The translations under genes were made by a program, and so were the position numbers. Below are positions 1-6,749 of a stretch of 10,199 nucleotides of DNA, piece after piece (position 1 is the stretch's first letter; the number at the start of each line of letters is the position of its first letter). Origin of the DNA: an uncultured Oligoflexia bacterium. GTDB lineage: Bacteria > Bdellovibrionota > Bacteriovoracia > Bacteriovoracales > Bacteriovoracaceae. Where the stretch lies: positions 1-10,199 of the forward strand of contig CATLVA010000025.1 of NCBI GenBank assembly GCA_950060715.1, in the 5' to 3' direction. The notes beneath the pieces are model-generated. The model was given only the letters and a program-made list of their open reading frames with translations, had not been told where the DNA came from and made no database searches.

Positions 1-365
1 ACAGCGCCCCCGCCCTGTTCGACACCGCAGTGGTTGCGACCCCCGCAGGTGACCCCCTGGCAGAGCGGCTGCTCTTTATGAAGCAGGTGGACTGCCTGGT
101 GCGCTGCGGCACTGCCCGCCTGCGCCGCATTGCTGCAGTCAATGGCTCCGCATCCCAACTAGTGCGCCTCCGCTGCATGCAACAGCAAGGGAAGATGTGG
201 TATTTTATTCAGGAGAGCGGAGAGCTGGTGTCACCCAGCGCCTCATCGGCGGAGTTTGTCAAAAAGTTCTGTCTGGTGCGGGACGACGAAGCTCTGGTTA
301 CCCAGTACTGCGACTACCAGAACCTGTCCGAGTCCAGCAGCTGCTCCAATGATGGCAACGTTTAG
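1..365 (+). CDS. 3' end of an unrecognised cysteine-containing protein, truncated by the window edge
   Basis: I do not recognise this protein. The frame is open from position 3 to the TAG at 363-365 and has no stop before the window edge, so it is probably the C-terminal part of a longer gene; a GTG at 30 is only one possible internal start, and no clear ribosome binding site precedes it. The visible part is hydrophilic, has six cysteines and a serine-rich tail (SESSSCSND), and has no membrane segment, signal peptide or catalytic motif that I can name. Base composition is about 61% GC by hand count over 1-360, far above the rest of the window, and third codon positions are mostly G or C. This supports real coding in a high-GC genome but makes it foreign to its neighbours. 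It could be a transferred gene or the end of a chimeric assembly join. Confidence 0.45.
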   Translation, partial: SAPALFDTAVVATPAGDPLAERLLFMKQVDCLVRCGTARLRRIAAVNGSASQLVRLRCMQQQGKMWYFIQESGELVSPSASSAEFVKKFCLVRDDEALVTQYCDYQNLSESSSCSNDGNV

Positions 366-393
366 GCCTGCAATAATTTTATCGAGTGTAGGA

Positions 394-429
394 TTCCCCG
401 TCATGAATCTATAATATCATAACGGGGAA
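394..429. terminator. long inverted repeat between the first gene and ald; possible bidirectional terminator
   Basis: TTCCCCGT at 394-401 is perfectly complementary to ACGGGGAA at 422-429. After one mismatch (C402 against A421) the stem continues with ATGA 403-406 against TCAT 417-420, leaving a 10-base loop. It lies between the converging ends of the first gene (stop at 365) and ald (stop at 443), which suits termination. Neither strand has a convincing run of T after the stem, so it is not a classic intrinsic terminator; it could also be a recombination or protein-binding site. Confidence 0.45.
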
Positions 430-442
430 AATTTGGTTATAT

Positions 443-1561
443 TTAGAGATATTTTTCCGGGTCAAGTGGAGTAAAAGGTAGTTCAAGGTCACGAGCTACT
501 TGCTCATAAACAAGATTTCCTTTGTAAATATTTACTCCTAAACGTAGTGGCTCGTCTTGCATAATTGACTTTTCTACTCCGTTTTTTGCCAGCATTCTAG
601 CGTATTTTAAAGTCACGTTAGTTAGAGCGTAAGTTGAAGTTCTTGGAACAGCACCTGGCATATTTGCTACACAGTAGTGAACAACTCCATCAACTACGAA
701 AGTTGGATTTTCGTGAGTCGTTGGCTTACAAGTTTCAATACATCCACCTTGGTCTACAGCAATATCTACAACAACTGAACCGTCTTCCATTTTGCTTATC
801 ATTTCGCGAGTTACAAGCTTAGGAGCTTTTGCACCAGCGACTAAAACAGCACCAATGACAAGGTCAGAGTTTAAAACTGCTTCTTCAATATTTTGTGAGT
901 TTGAAAATAGAGTTGTAATTCTGTTTTCAAATAGATCGTCCATTTCAGCTAATCTTTTGGTATTTAGATCAATACAAGTAACATCTGCACCCATACCCAT
1001 GGCCATCTTAGCAGCGTTTGTACCAGCGATACCACAACCAATGATTGTTACCTTTGCACGGTGAACACCTGGAACACCTCCAAGAAGAATCCCTTTTCCA
1101 CCTTTGTCTTTTTGTAAGCACATGGCACCAACTTGAGTGGCCATTCTACCAGCTACTTCTGACATAGGTACAAGTAATGGAAGAGATCCATCAGGGTATT
1201 GAATAGTTTCATAAGCAATACAAGTTGCACCTGACTTCATAAGACCTTCTGTAAGATCTTTATCTGCTGCAAGGTGAAGATAAGTATAAAGGATATGGTG
1301 AGGTCTTAGAAGAGCGATCTCAACTGGCTGAGGCTCTTTAACCTTTACAATCATTTCACCAGTTGCAAAACAATCTTCAAGTGTATCTAAGATTTTTGCT
1401 CCCGCTTCAATATACATTTCATCAGTAATACCGATACCAAGTCCAGCTCCCTTTTGAACAAAAAGCTCATTTCCATCTTGAACTAATTGTCTTACTCCAG
1501 AAGGTACAAGACCTACACGGTTTTCATTGTTTTTAATTTCCTTAGGCACTGCAATTTTCAT
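443..1561 (-). CDS. ald: alanine dehydrogenase
   Basis: Catalyses reversible oxidative deamination of L-alanine to pyruvate and ammonia with NAD+ in the cytoplasm, linking amino-acid catabolism to central carbon metabolism. The 372-residue product matches the usual family length of about 370. It opens with MKIAVPKEIKNNENRVG, the family N-terminus. Key residues fall at the family positions: Lys75 (in VKVKEP), His96 (in YTYLHLA), the Rossmann glycine motif GCGIAG at 175-180, Asp198 after the second Rossmann strand, Asp270 and Asn300 before MPGAVPRTST. I chose the ATG at 1561 because GAGG lies about 7 bases upstream on the minus strand; an in-frame ATG 13 codons upstream at 1600 would add a non-conserved leader. 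It is a single gene, divergent from the M16 operon. An amino-acid-eating lifestyle would make this enzyme useful, but that is inference. Confidence 0.96.
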   Translation of the reverse strand: MKIAVPKEIKNNENRVGLVPSGVRQLVQDGNELFVQKGAGLGIGITDEMYIEAGAKILDTLEDCFATGEMIVKVKEPQPVEIALLRPHHILYTYLHLAADKDLTEGLMKSGATCIAYETIQYPDGSLPLLVPMSEVAGRMATQVGAMCLQKDKGGKGILLGGVPGVHRAKVTIIGCGIAGTNAAKMAMGMGADVTCIDLNTKRLAEMDDLFENRITTLFSNSQNIEEAVLNSDLVIGAVLVAGAKAPKLVTREMISKMEDGSVVVDIAVDQGGCIETCKPTTHENPTFVVDGVVHYCVANMPGAVPRTSTYALTNVTLKYARMLAKNGVEKSIMQDEPLRLGVNIYKGNLVYEQVARDLELPFTPLDPEKYL

Positions 1562-1591
1562 ATTGACCTCATATAAATAAATGTTTTCCTC

Positions 1592-1619
1592 ACTATACAA
1601 AAAAATCCGATTTTGAACA
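1592..1619 (-). promoter_or_regulatory. possible ald promoter
   Basis: On the minus strand a TATAGT box (1597-1592) lies 30 bases upstream of the ald start. The best -35 at 16-base spacing is TGTTCA (1619-1614), a poor match with three of six consensus bases. The -10 is reasonable and the position is right; the -35 is weak, so activation or a different sigma factor is possible. Confidence 0.3.
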
Positions 1620-1685
1620 CTTTAAAATGGCCGAGATGATCAAAAATCTGAGCTTTAACACGAAGCACGATCAAACTTGCCAAGG

Positions 1686-1737
1686 TTGTGAAATTTTTGG
1701 AAAAAAGGTTATAATTGGTCATTATTCATAGAGGGAG
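1686..1737 (+). promoter_or_regulatory. promoter and ribosome binding site of the M16 peptidase operon
   Basis: TTGTGA at 1686-1691 and a perfect TATAAT at 1710-1715 are separated by 18 bases, matching a housekeeping sigma-70 type promoter. Transcription would start near 1722, giving a leader of about 20 bases. A strong GAGGGAG Shine-Dalgarno sequence at 1731-1737 lies 5 bases before the ATG at 1743. Confidence 0.7.
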
Positions 1738-1742
1738 CATAT

Positions 1743-3122
1743 ATGCGGCAGCTAGTTTTAGGTTTTGTTGTTTTTGGCCTTTTGGGGTGTAGCCACCACT
1801 CATCGACTCAGGGGAATTCCTCTCATGAGCAAGGTCAAAATAAATCGGGTATTCAGTTAGAGGTTTTCGAGAAGACTTTAGACAATGGTCTTAAAGTTTT
1901 AGTTGTGGAAAACAAGAAATTACCTGTTTTTAGTTTCTATTCGTATTACAGAGTTGGTTCTAAATTTGAAAAGCCAGGCACGACTGGATCAAGTCACCTG
2001 TTAGAACATATGATGTTTAAAGGTGGAAAGAAATATGGGGCCAATGCGTTTGATGAAATCGTCTCTGGAAATGGGGGACGAAATAACGCTTATACTACAA
2101 ATGATCTGACTGTTTATTATGAGATGCTTCCAAGTGAGCACTTCGAGATCATCGCAGATGTAGAAGCCGATAGGATGCAAAACCTTCTTTTAGAAAAAGA
2201 ATCTTTTGAAAAAGAACGTTATGTTGTTCTAGAGGAGAGAAAGCTTCGTTATGAAAACTCAGACAGAGGTAAGCTATATCTACAAATGATGAAAGAGCTA
2301 TTCGTGGGAACTCCTTATGGTTCATCGGTTATTGGAGAAGTTGAGGATTTAAAAACTGTTTCCCGTGATAAGGTTTGGGATTATTTTCAAAAATTCTATG
2401 CTCCAAATAATGCAGTTATTCTGGTCGTAGGTGATGTGGATCACGATGATATCTTCTCCATTATGGAAGATAAATTTGGAGACATTAAGCAAAATAAGAA
2501 GCTCAAAGAACAAAAGAAAACTCTTTTAGGAGAAAATGGGTTTGATTTTAAAGTAAAGCTTCCAAAGAGAATTGCGTTAAAAGGGACTTCACCTAATCCA
2601 AATTTTTATATGACTTTCAAGGGAGTTAAAATTGGAACGAGAGACGGGTTCGCTCTTGACATTCTAAGCTCTGTTCTTGGTGATGGTGAAAGTTCATACC
2701 TAAATAGAAAATTTGTTCTTGGTAATAAACCACAGCTATCAGGAGTTTACGCTGCAAACATGACTCTGCAGGAGAGTGGAGCGTTCTTTATTGGTGGAGA
2801 GCTATTAGAGAAAGTCGATCAGAAGAAATTTGAGTCAGAACTGAAAGATACCTTGAATAAGTCTTGTGATGAAGCACTTTCAATGCGAGCGATTCAGAAA
2901 GTAAAAAATCAGTACCTCTTCTCTATGGTAAATGAGTTAGATACAAATTCTGGAATTGCCGAGTTCTTAGGCAATAGGGAAGTGTATTATGGAGATTATA
3001 ATTTCTATAAAAAAGAAACTGAGACCTACGACTCTATAACAATTGAAGAATTGAAAGCAGTCTGCGAGAAGTACATCAAAGGACAGGATGCACTTACTCT
3101 TACCATTTGGAATAAAAATTAA
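1743..3122 (+). CDS. M16 family zinc metallopeptidase, lipoprotein (catalytic subunit)
   Basis: A 459-residue member of the M16 (insulinase / processing-peptidase-like) family. The N-terminus is a lipoprotein signal: a hydrophobic stretch ending in the lipobox LLGC, with Cys16 as the lipidated residue; Ser17 at +2 is compatible with outer-membrane sorting, so the protein probably works in the periplasm. The zinc motif HxxEH is intact as HLLEH at residues 85-89 (His85, Glu88 as general base, His89), and the third ligand is expected at Glu164 or Glu165 in VVLEERKLRYEN, near the usual distance. The C-terminal half has the second M16 domain (GDGESSYLNRKF region) without a clear Arg/Tyr pair. M16B enzymes degrade peptides or process proteins inside a clam-shell chamber made by two such proteins; the partner is the next gene, 11 bases downstream. 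Substrate unknown. Bacterial annotation often calls such genes YmxG or PqqL-like, but neither name is justified here. Confidence 0.93.
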   Translation: MRQLVLGFVVFGLLGCSHHSSTQGNSSHEQGQNKSGIQLEVFEKTLDNGLKVLVVENKKLPVFSFYSYYRVGSKFEKPGTTGSSHLLEHMMFKGGKKYGANAFDEIVSGNGGRNNAYTTNDLTVYYEMLPSEHFEIIADVEADRMQNLLLEKESFEKERYVVLEERKLRYENSDRGKLYLQMMKELFVGTPYGSSVIGEVEDLKTVSRDKVWDYFQKFYAPNNAVILVVGDVDHDDIFSIMEDKFGDIKQNKKLKEQKKTLLGENGFDFKVKLPKRIALKGTSPNPNFYMTFKGVKIGTRDGFALDILSSVLGDGESSYLNRKFVLGNKPQLSGVYAANMTLQESGAFFIGGELLEKVDQKKFESELKDTLNKSCDEALSMRAIQKVKNQYLFSMVNELDTNSGIAEFLGNREVYYGDYNFYKKETETYDSITIEELKAVCEKYIKGQDALTLTIWNKN

Positions 3123-3133
3123 GGATGATGACC

Positions 3134-4492
3134 ATGAAAATAGCCTTGCTACTGGCGTTATTAAGCGCCAATACATTTGCAAAAAACTACTTAGACGAAA
3201 ACGTCAAAAAATTTGATTGGAATGGAATTGAAGTTGTTTGGTTAGAAGATGATTCACTTCCTACCTATGATGTCATTTTCTATTTCGGTTCAGGTGCACT
3301 AGATGATGGGAAAGATAAAAGAGGTTTAACTGAACTTACTTTATCTGAAATCACCTCTGGAACTCCTAAATTTAGTCAGTCTCAGCTAGTAGAATCATTA
3401 GAATTTTTTGGTACTAGTTATGGGAGTCAAGTAACTCATGAGTTCAGTTCATTTGCAGTGAGTGGTCTTAATAAGAATTTTCATCCAGCACTTAAGCTTG
3501 TTTGTCATGTCTTTAATCAAACTCAATTTCCAAAAAATGAGATCGAAAAATCAAAGAGAAGAATTCTTTCTTCTATGAAAAATATGATTTCAAATCATGG
3601 AGCTCTTGCAGATCATGTTTTCAGAATCGAATCGATGAAAGACTCTGGATATGATTATCCGACAACTGGTTTTATGAAGTCTATCGGAAAGCTAAATTCG
3701 GCTGACTTACAAAAGAGGTTAGAAGACTTAAATGAGAAGGCATATAAACGAATTTATATGAGAGGGGATAAGACCCTTAAGGACTTAGAAAAAATAGTTC
3801 AAAATGATTGTAATTGGAAACAGGGTGAAAAAAGTACGACTCTTCCTGAAGTAAAAAAGGCTGTTGGTCATAAGGTTTTCCTAGTACCTGTTCCTAATGC
3901 TAATCAAGCCCAAGTTAGAGTTGGTCGAATTATGACTTCGAAAGAAGTGGGAACTGACGATCATGTACTGAAAAGTTTCAGTGGAAAGTTCTTAGGCGGA
4001 GGTTTCTCTGGTAGGTTGATTCAAGAATTAAGAGTTAAAAGAGGACTTACTTACTCTGCTGGAGCATTTGTTGCTGAACAAAAGCAGTACGGAAGAGTTG
4101 GTATTTCAACTTTCACAAAAAACGAGACACTTCTTCCTCTTTTAAATGCGATCAATGATGTAGTGGTTGAAAATTCAACTTCGGTTGATAAAAAAACTTT
4201 CACCCTCGCTACTAATAATGCGAAAGGAAATTTTCTACTTGGTTTAGAAAGTAGTTCAGACTTTTTAAAGAACCTAATGTATTTTGATCATATTGGTCGT
4301 TCATACGATGAAATTTATGAGTATTCTTCTGATATCGATGCGATCACTCCAGAGAAATTAGCAAATGAAATTAAAGCTAATTTTAATCTGCAAGAGCAAG
4401 TTATCGTAATTGTCGGAGATAAGAGTCTCGCTAAAGACTTAAAAGCGGCAGGCTATAAGGCTCAAATTCTAGATTACAAAGATTATTTATAA
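3134..4492 (+). CDS. M16 family peptidase-like protein, non-catalytic partner subunit
   Basis: A 452-residue secreted M16-family protein. A signal peptide (MKIALLLALLSANTFA, cleavage after Ala16) replaces the lipoprotein signal of its neighbour. In the segment aligned with the zinc motif it reads GLTELTLSEITSG (residues 64-76), so both histidines and the catalytic glutamate are absent and it should not hydrolyse peptides alone. It keeps the C-terminal substrate-binding signature RVKRGLTYSAGAF, with Arg300 and Tyr307 as the likely Arg/Tyr pair known from M16B heterodimers. I chose ATG 3134 over the in-frame ATGs at 3125 and 3128 because the AAGGA at 3121-3125 is 8 bases from 3134 but touches the other two. 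That Shine-Dalgarno sequence overlaps the upstream stop codon, so the two genes are co-transcribed and probably translationally linked. Likely role: the other half of the M16 heterodimer. Confidence 0.9.
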   Translation: MKIALLLALLSANTFAKNYLDENVKKFDWNGIEVVWLEDDSLPTYDVIFYFGSGALDDGKDKRGLTELTLSEITSGTPKFSQSQLVESLEFFGTSYGSQVTHEFSSFAVSGLNKNFHPALKLVCHVFNQTQFPKNEIEKSKRRILSSMKNMISNHGALADHVFRIESMKDSGYDYPTTGFMKSIGKLNSADLQKRLEDLNEKAYKRIYMRGDKTLKDLEKIVQNDCNWKQGEKSTTLPEVKKAVGHKVFLVPVPNANQAQVRVGRIMTSKEVGTDDHVLKSFSGKFLGGGFSGRLIQELRVKRGLTYSAGAFVAEQKQYGRVGISTFTKNETLLPLLNAINDVVVENSTSVDKKTFTLATNNAKGNFLLGLESSSDFLKNLMYFDHIGRSYDEIYEYSSDIDAITPEKLANEIKANFNLQEQVIVIVGDKSLAKDLKAAGYKAQILDYKDYL

Positions 4493-4508
4493 ACAAGATT
4501 TAACCTTG

Positions 4509-4529
4509 GGAAAGTTCTAGTGACTTTCC
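4509..4529. terminator. short hairpin at the convergent gene ends
   Basis: GGAAAGT (4509-4515) pairs perfectly with ACTTTCC (4523-4529) around a 7-base loop. It lies between the stop of the M16 partner gene (4492) and the tail of the bactofilin gene and includes the bactofilin stop codon (4519-4517). There is no T run on either side, so an intrinsic terminator function is only possible. Confidence 0.35.
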
Positions 4530-4879
4530 TGAGGCCCTTCTTCAGTATGCCCTTCCATATTAATCTCTGCACCAGGAAAAATACTAATTGAATTGGCTTT
4601 AATTAGGCCTGAAATTTTAGCTGAGGATCTTGCTGTAAGGGTCCCACTGGCGTTAATTGATCCTGCAAATTCCCCAAAAACTTCAATGTCATGACAATAG
4701 ATATCAGCGTTAACTTCAGCTCCACGCTCTATGGTAACTTTACCTATATCCTTCATTGTGATTTTACCTTCAACCTTGCAGTTTAGGTAAGTATCCCCTT
4801 GGAAGGAAAACTCGCCGTTTAGGTTTGAGTTTTTTCCAAGTAAGGAAAAGTTTAGATCTTTGAAGCGTTTATCATCCAT
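4517..4879 (-). CDS. bactofilin
   Basis: A 120-residue protein whose core (about residues 12-112) is the right-handed beta-helix of bactofilins (PF04519, formerly DUF583). The repeating short hydrophobic/glycine pattern is plain: GEFSFQGDTYLNCKVEG, GKVTIERGAEVNADI, IEVFGEFAGSINAS, GTLTARSSAKISGLIKA, SISIFPGAEINMEG. Bactofilins polymerise without nucleotide into cytoplasmic filaments or membrane-bound sheets and position cell-wall enzymes; Helicobacter CcmA is the best-known shape-determining case. The length is typical of short bactofilins and there is no membrane segment. It is the last gene of the minus-strand operon, 3 bases after the membrane-protein stop codon and with only a weak Shine-Dalgarno (GAG), so it is probably translated by coupling. 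With a YkuD/NTF2 enzyme in the same operon, a role in cell shape is the likeliest reading. Confidence 0.93.
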   Translation of the reverse strand: MDDKRFKDLNFSLLGKNSNLNGEFSFQGDTYLNCKVEGKITMKDIGKVTIERGAEVNADIYCHDIEVFGEFAGSINASGTLTARSSAKISGLIKANSISIFPGAEINMEGHTEEGPQESH

Positions 4880-4882
4880 AAA

Positions 4883-5605
4883 TTACTCGATATTAAATGG
4901 GCCTATTTGTTGATAGAAAATAAGGTCACCAGTTTTTGAAAAAAGATAAATTTTATAACGGCTACTTAGTGAGGATATTTTTTCAAAACTAACCGGAGAA
5001 GGGCGAAGTCTTGAAAATGAATAATACTCACCTGAAGCATATTGAAGCTTTAGGTTTTTTTCGTTGAGCTCCTCTGGAGGGTAAAATTGAAGGTGAGGAC
5101 CTTGATACTGAACAACTGACATATAACCAGTCAGTTTATTTTCAGTATTATTGAGCATGTTAAAGTTAAGTTTGATTTGTTTCTTTTCAGTTGTGACCTT
5201 AATGTCAGAGAGGGTCACCATATTTTGTCCACGTAGGTCTTGTGAACCAAGAGGAATTGTAAATAAACTCAGTAGAGATGCAGTTCCCTCATTAGTTGTC
5301 CCACCTCTAGATAACTTCCTAGTTAATTCTTCATTTGTTTTTTTCAGGTCTTTTAACTGTGCATTAAAAGCAATTTCTTGCTCATCTAATTGTTGTAAAA
5401 TGGCTGGTTCTAATGCCTTGAGCTCACTTACTTTGTTCTTTAAAAAGATCGAGTAAAAGAGAGAGCCTGCTAAAAAGAAGATGATTAATGCTGGCACAAT
5501 CATCAAAATATAACGTATCAACCTTTTGTTGACTTTGATATATTTTGGCGGAGCAGGTGTATTATAGACGATTAACGTGACTTCCTTAGATGGATCCTTA
5601 ATCAT
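4883..5605 (-). CDS. single-pass inner-membrane protein with periplasmic coiled coil; likely bactofilin partner
   Basis: I recognise no named family for this 240-residue protein. Residues 1-30 are cytoplasmic and basic just before the membrane (KYIKVNKRLIRY); 31-55 form one transmembrane helix (YILMIVPALIIFFLAGSLFYSIF); 57-98 are heptad-like and likely coiled coil; about 120-240 look beta-rich and would lie in the periplasm. The positive-inside rule supports this orientation. The short N-terminal pattern KEVTLIVYNTPAPPKYIKVNKRLI resembles the cytoplasmic leader seen in some bactofilin-linked M23 peptidases, but no M23 peptidase motif is present here. Its ATG overlaps the TGA of the upstream enzyme gene (ATGA, 5605-5602) and bactofilin follows 3 bases later. 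The position between a periplasmic enzyme and a cytoplasmic scaffold suggests a linker between them, comparable in logic, not in proven homology, to Helicobacter Csd5 or Csd7. Confidence 0.8.
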   Translation of the reverse strand: MIKDPSKEVTLIVYNTPAPPKYIKVNKRLIRYILMIVPALIIFFLAGSLFYSIFLKNKVSELKALEPAILQQLDEQEIAFNAQLKDLKKTNEELTRKLSRGGTTNEGTASLLSLFTIPLGSQDLRGQNMVTLSDIKVTTEKKQIKLNFNMLNNTENKLTGYMSVVQYQGPHLQFYPPEELNEKNLKLQYASGEYYSFSRLRPSPVSFEKISSLSSRYKIYLFSKTGDLIFYQQIGPFNIE

Positions 5606-6594
5606 TCGCTACTTCTTTTTTTTTTTAGACCATCAAAAAATCTCATTGAAGGAGTGAATGCAATATTTGCTTCCTCCGTTAACTTCTGGAAACCTTCGTG
5701 GACAATTTTCCACTGATAGTTTTGATCTTTTTTAAGATATAATGTTTTTTTACCAATATCATTGATAACTTCCGAAGTGTAATCTTGCTCGATTGTAACA
5801 ACGGCATAATTTTTATAAGTTAAAGCTGAGATATTTCTAAACTTAATAATAGGACTGTCATTTCTAGCAAAAACAGCTCGCTTATATCGGCGATAAGCAT
5901 AGAAATTACCTTTGCTACTAGTAAATTCATTAGGTGAGTAAGAATTGATATAAGTTTCAAAGTCCTTATTGACCCAAGCAGTTGACCAGTTTTGTACTAC
6001 GGTCATCAAGTCTTCTTTATTCGTTTTCCAAGTGTCTTCAGATAAGAATGCTAAGTCTTGTACAATGACTACTGGTGTATTTTGAAGATCAATATACTGA
6101 GAGATATCTTTTAAGTCAGCATCAACGGCAACGACACAACCTCTTGAGTCAAGACCTTTAGAAACTCTTTTATCATCATCAGTTGAGTGAAGCCAAATTC
6201 CCCCTCCTGTTTTACCGTTCATTCTATCAATCACATTAGGGTAGTTTGTCGTAAACGCTCCAGCACCATAGATCAAACCAGTTTCACCATAACGAGAAAT
6301 TAATTCTTGCGCTGAGTGAAAGTTTTGGAAGAAGTAAACTCCCTCTGGAGTTTTATGGTCTCCCTGAACTTGCTTATTACCAATAATTTTCCCTGTCGCA
6401 ATTTGATACTTCTTAAGTAGCTTAGGAAAAGGCTCTGCGTATTGATATAGATACAAAGTATGAGTGGATTTTTCTACGACGATAACATGGTGAGTGAATC
6501 TCTGATCAAGCTGATAAATCGCCGATGGTAGAAAATTTTCAGCAAATGCTGATGTATATAAAAATAATCCGATAAATAAAGTCAATAATTTCAT
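5602..6594 (-). CDS. YkuD-fold peptidoglycan L,D-carboxypeptidase/transpeptidase with C-terminal NTF2-like domain (Csd6/Pgp2/Bd1075 type)
   Basis: A 330-residue exported protein. Residues 1-18 are a signal peptide with cleavage after SAFA. Residues about 34-168 are a YkuD catalytic domain: GDHKTPEGVYFF (78-89) is the family strand motif, His136 lies in GGIWLHST, and Cys153 in SRGCVVA (149-156) is the catalytic cysteine. Residues about 184-312 form an NTF2/SnoaL-like domain (VVQNWSTAWVNKDFETYINSYS onward). This architecture is that of Helicobacter Csd6, Campylobacter Pgp2 and Bdellovibrio Bd1075, which trim tetrapeptide stems to tripeptides and generate helical or curved cells; the NTF2 domain targets Bd1075 to one face of the cell. 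L,D-carboxypeptidase activity is therefore more likely than crosslinking. I chose ATG 6594 over the TTG at 6600 because GGAG lies 9 bases before the ATG and only 3 before the TTG. First gene of the operon; its 3' end holds an 11-base A run (see findings). Confidence 0.93.
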   Translation of the reverse strand: MKLLTLFIGLFLYTSAFAENFLPSAIYQLDQRFTHHVIVVEKSTHTLYLYQYAEPFPKLLKKYQIATGKIIGNKQVQGDHKTPEGVYFFQNFHSAQELISRYGETGLIYGAGAFTTNYPNVIDRMNGKTGGGIWLHSTDDDKRVSKGLDSRGCVVAVDADLKDISQYIDLQNTPVVIVQDLAFLSEDTWKTNKEDLMTVVQNWSTAWVNKDFETYINSYSPNEFTSSKGNFYAYRRYKRAVFARNDSPIIKFRNISALTYKNYAVVTIEQDYTSEVINDIGKKTLYLKKDQNYQWKIVHEGFQKLTEEANIAFTPSMRFFDGLKKKRSSE

Positions 6595-6629
6595 GCGCAA
6601 ATACTCCGCAGGTCGGTGAATACTCTCTA

Positions 6630-6658
6630 ATTTTAAGTGTAATAGATTTCTTTTTCAA
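6630..6658 (-). promoter_or_regulatory. promoter of the YkuD / membrane protein / bactofilin operon
   Basis: On the minus strand, TTGAAA (6658-6653) and TAAAAT (6635-6630) are separated by exactly 17 bases, with five of six consensus bases each. Transcription would start near 6622, about 28 bases before the ATG at 6594, and the GGAG ribosome binding site falls inside that leader. No other promoter was seen inside the operon. Confidence 0.65.
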
Positions 6659-6695
6659 TGAAAATGATGCCTCAACTTGTCATCTTTTACCTACT

Positions 6696-6743
6696 TAAAC
6701 ATTCGAAATATCAATCTGTTAGAATAGGAGATATAGATTGGAG
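6696..6743 (+). promoter_or_regulatory. possible promoter and ribosome binding site of the acidic coiled-coil protein gene
   Basis: TAGAAT at 6720-6725 matches five of six -10 bases. The best -35 is TAAACA at 6696-6701 with 18-base spacing, a four-of-six match. Transcription would begin near 6732. GGAG at 6740-6743 is 6 bases before GTG 6750; a second AGGAG at 6726-6730 is 7 bases before TTG 6738 but would lie upstream of that predicted transcript start. Confidence 0.4.
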
Positions 6744-6749
6744 AATAGC

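Noticed and set aside
394..429. Hairpin as an integron attC site or dif/Xer site
   Set aside because: No attC core-site triplets (GTT/AAC ends) in the right layout, no integrase in view, and no match to the dif half-site pattern that I can see.
634..1064. Plus-strand open frames inside ald
   Set aside because: They lie entirely antisense to a strongly conserved enzyme, overlap each other and have no recognisable domain.
1562..1742. Riboswitch or small RNA gene in the ald/M16 intergenic region
   Set aside because: Only about 180 bases, fully used by two short leaders and promoters, and no conserved structured-RNA pattern was recognised.
2967..3182. Minus-strand frame of 71 codons across the M16 gene junction
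   Set aside because: Antisense to two well-supported genes, no Shine-Dalgarno and no recognisable content.
5151..5456. Plus-strand frame of 101 codons with a hydrophobic start
   Set aside because: Antisense to the membrane-linker gene, whose layout and coupling to both neighbours are far better supported.
6738..6740. TTG as the start of the acidic protein
   Set aside because: It has a good AGGAG, but the best -10 box would put the transcript start after that site, and GTG 6750 with GGAG at 6 bases gives the typical receiver start MKIF. It remains a fair alternative.
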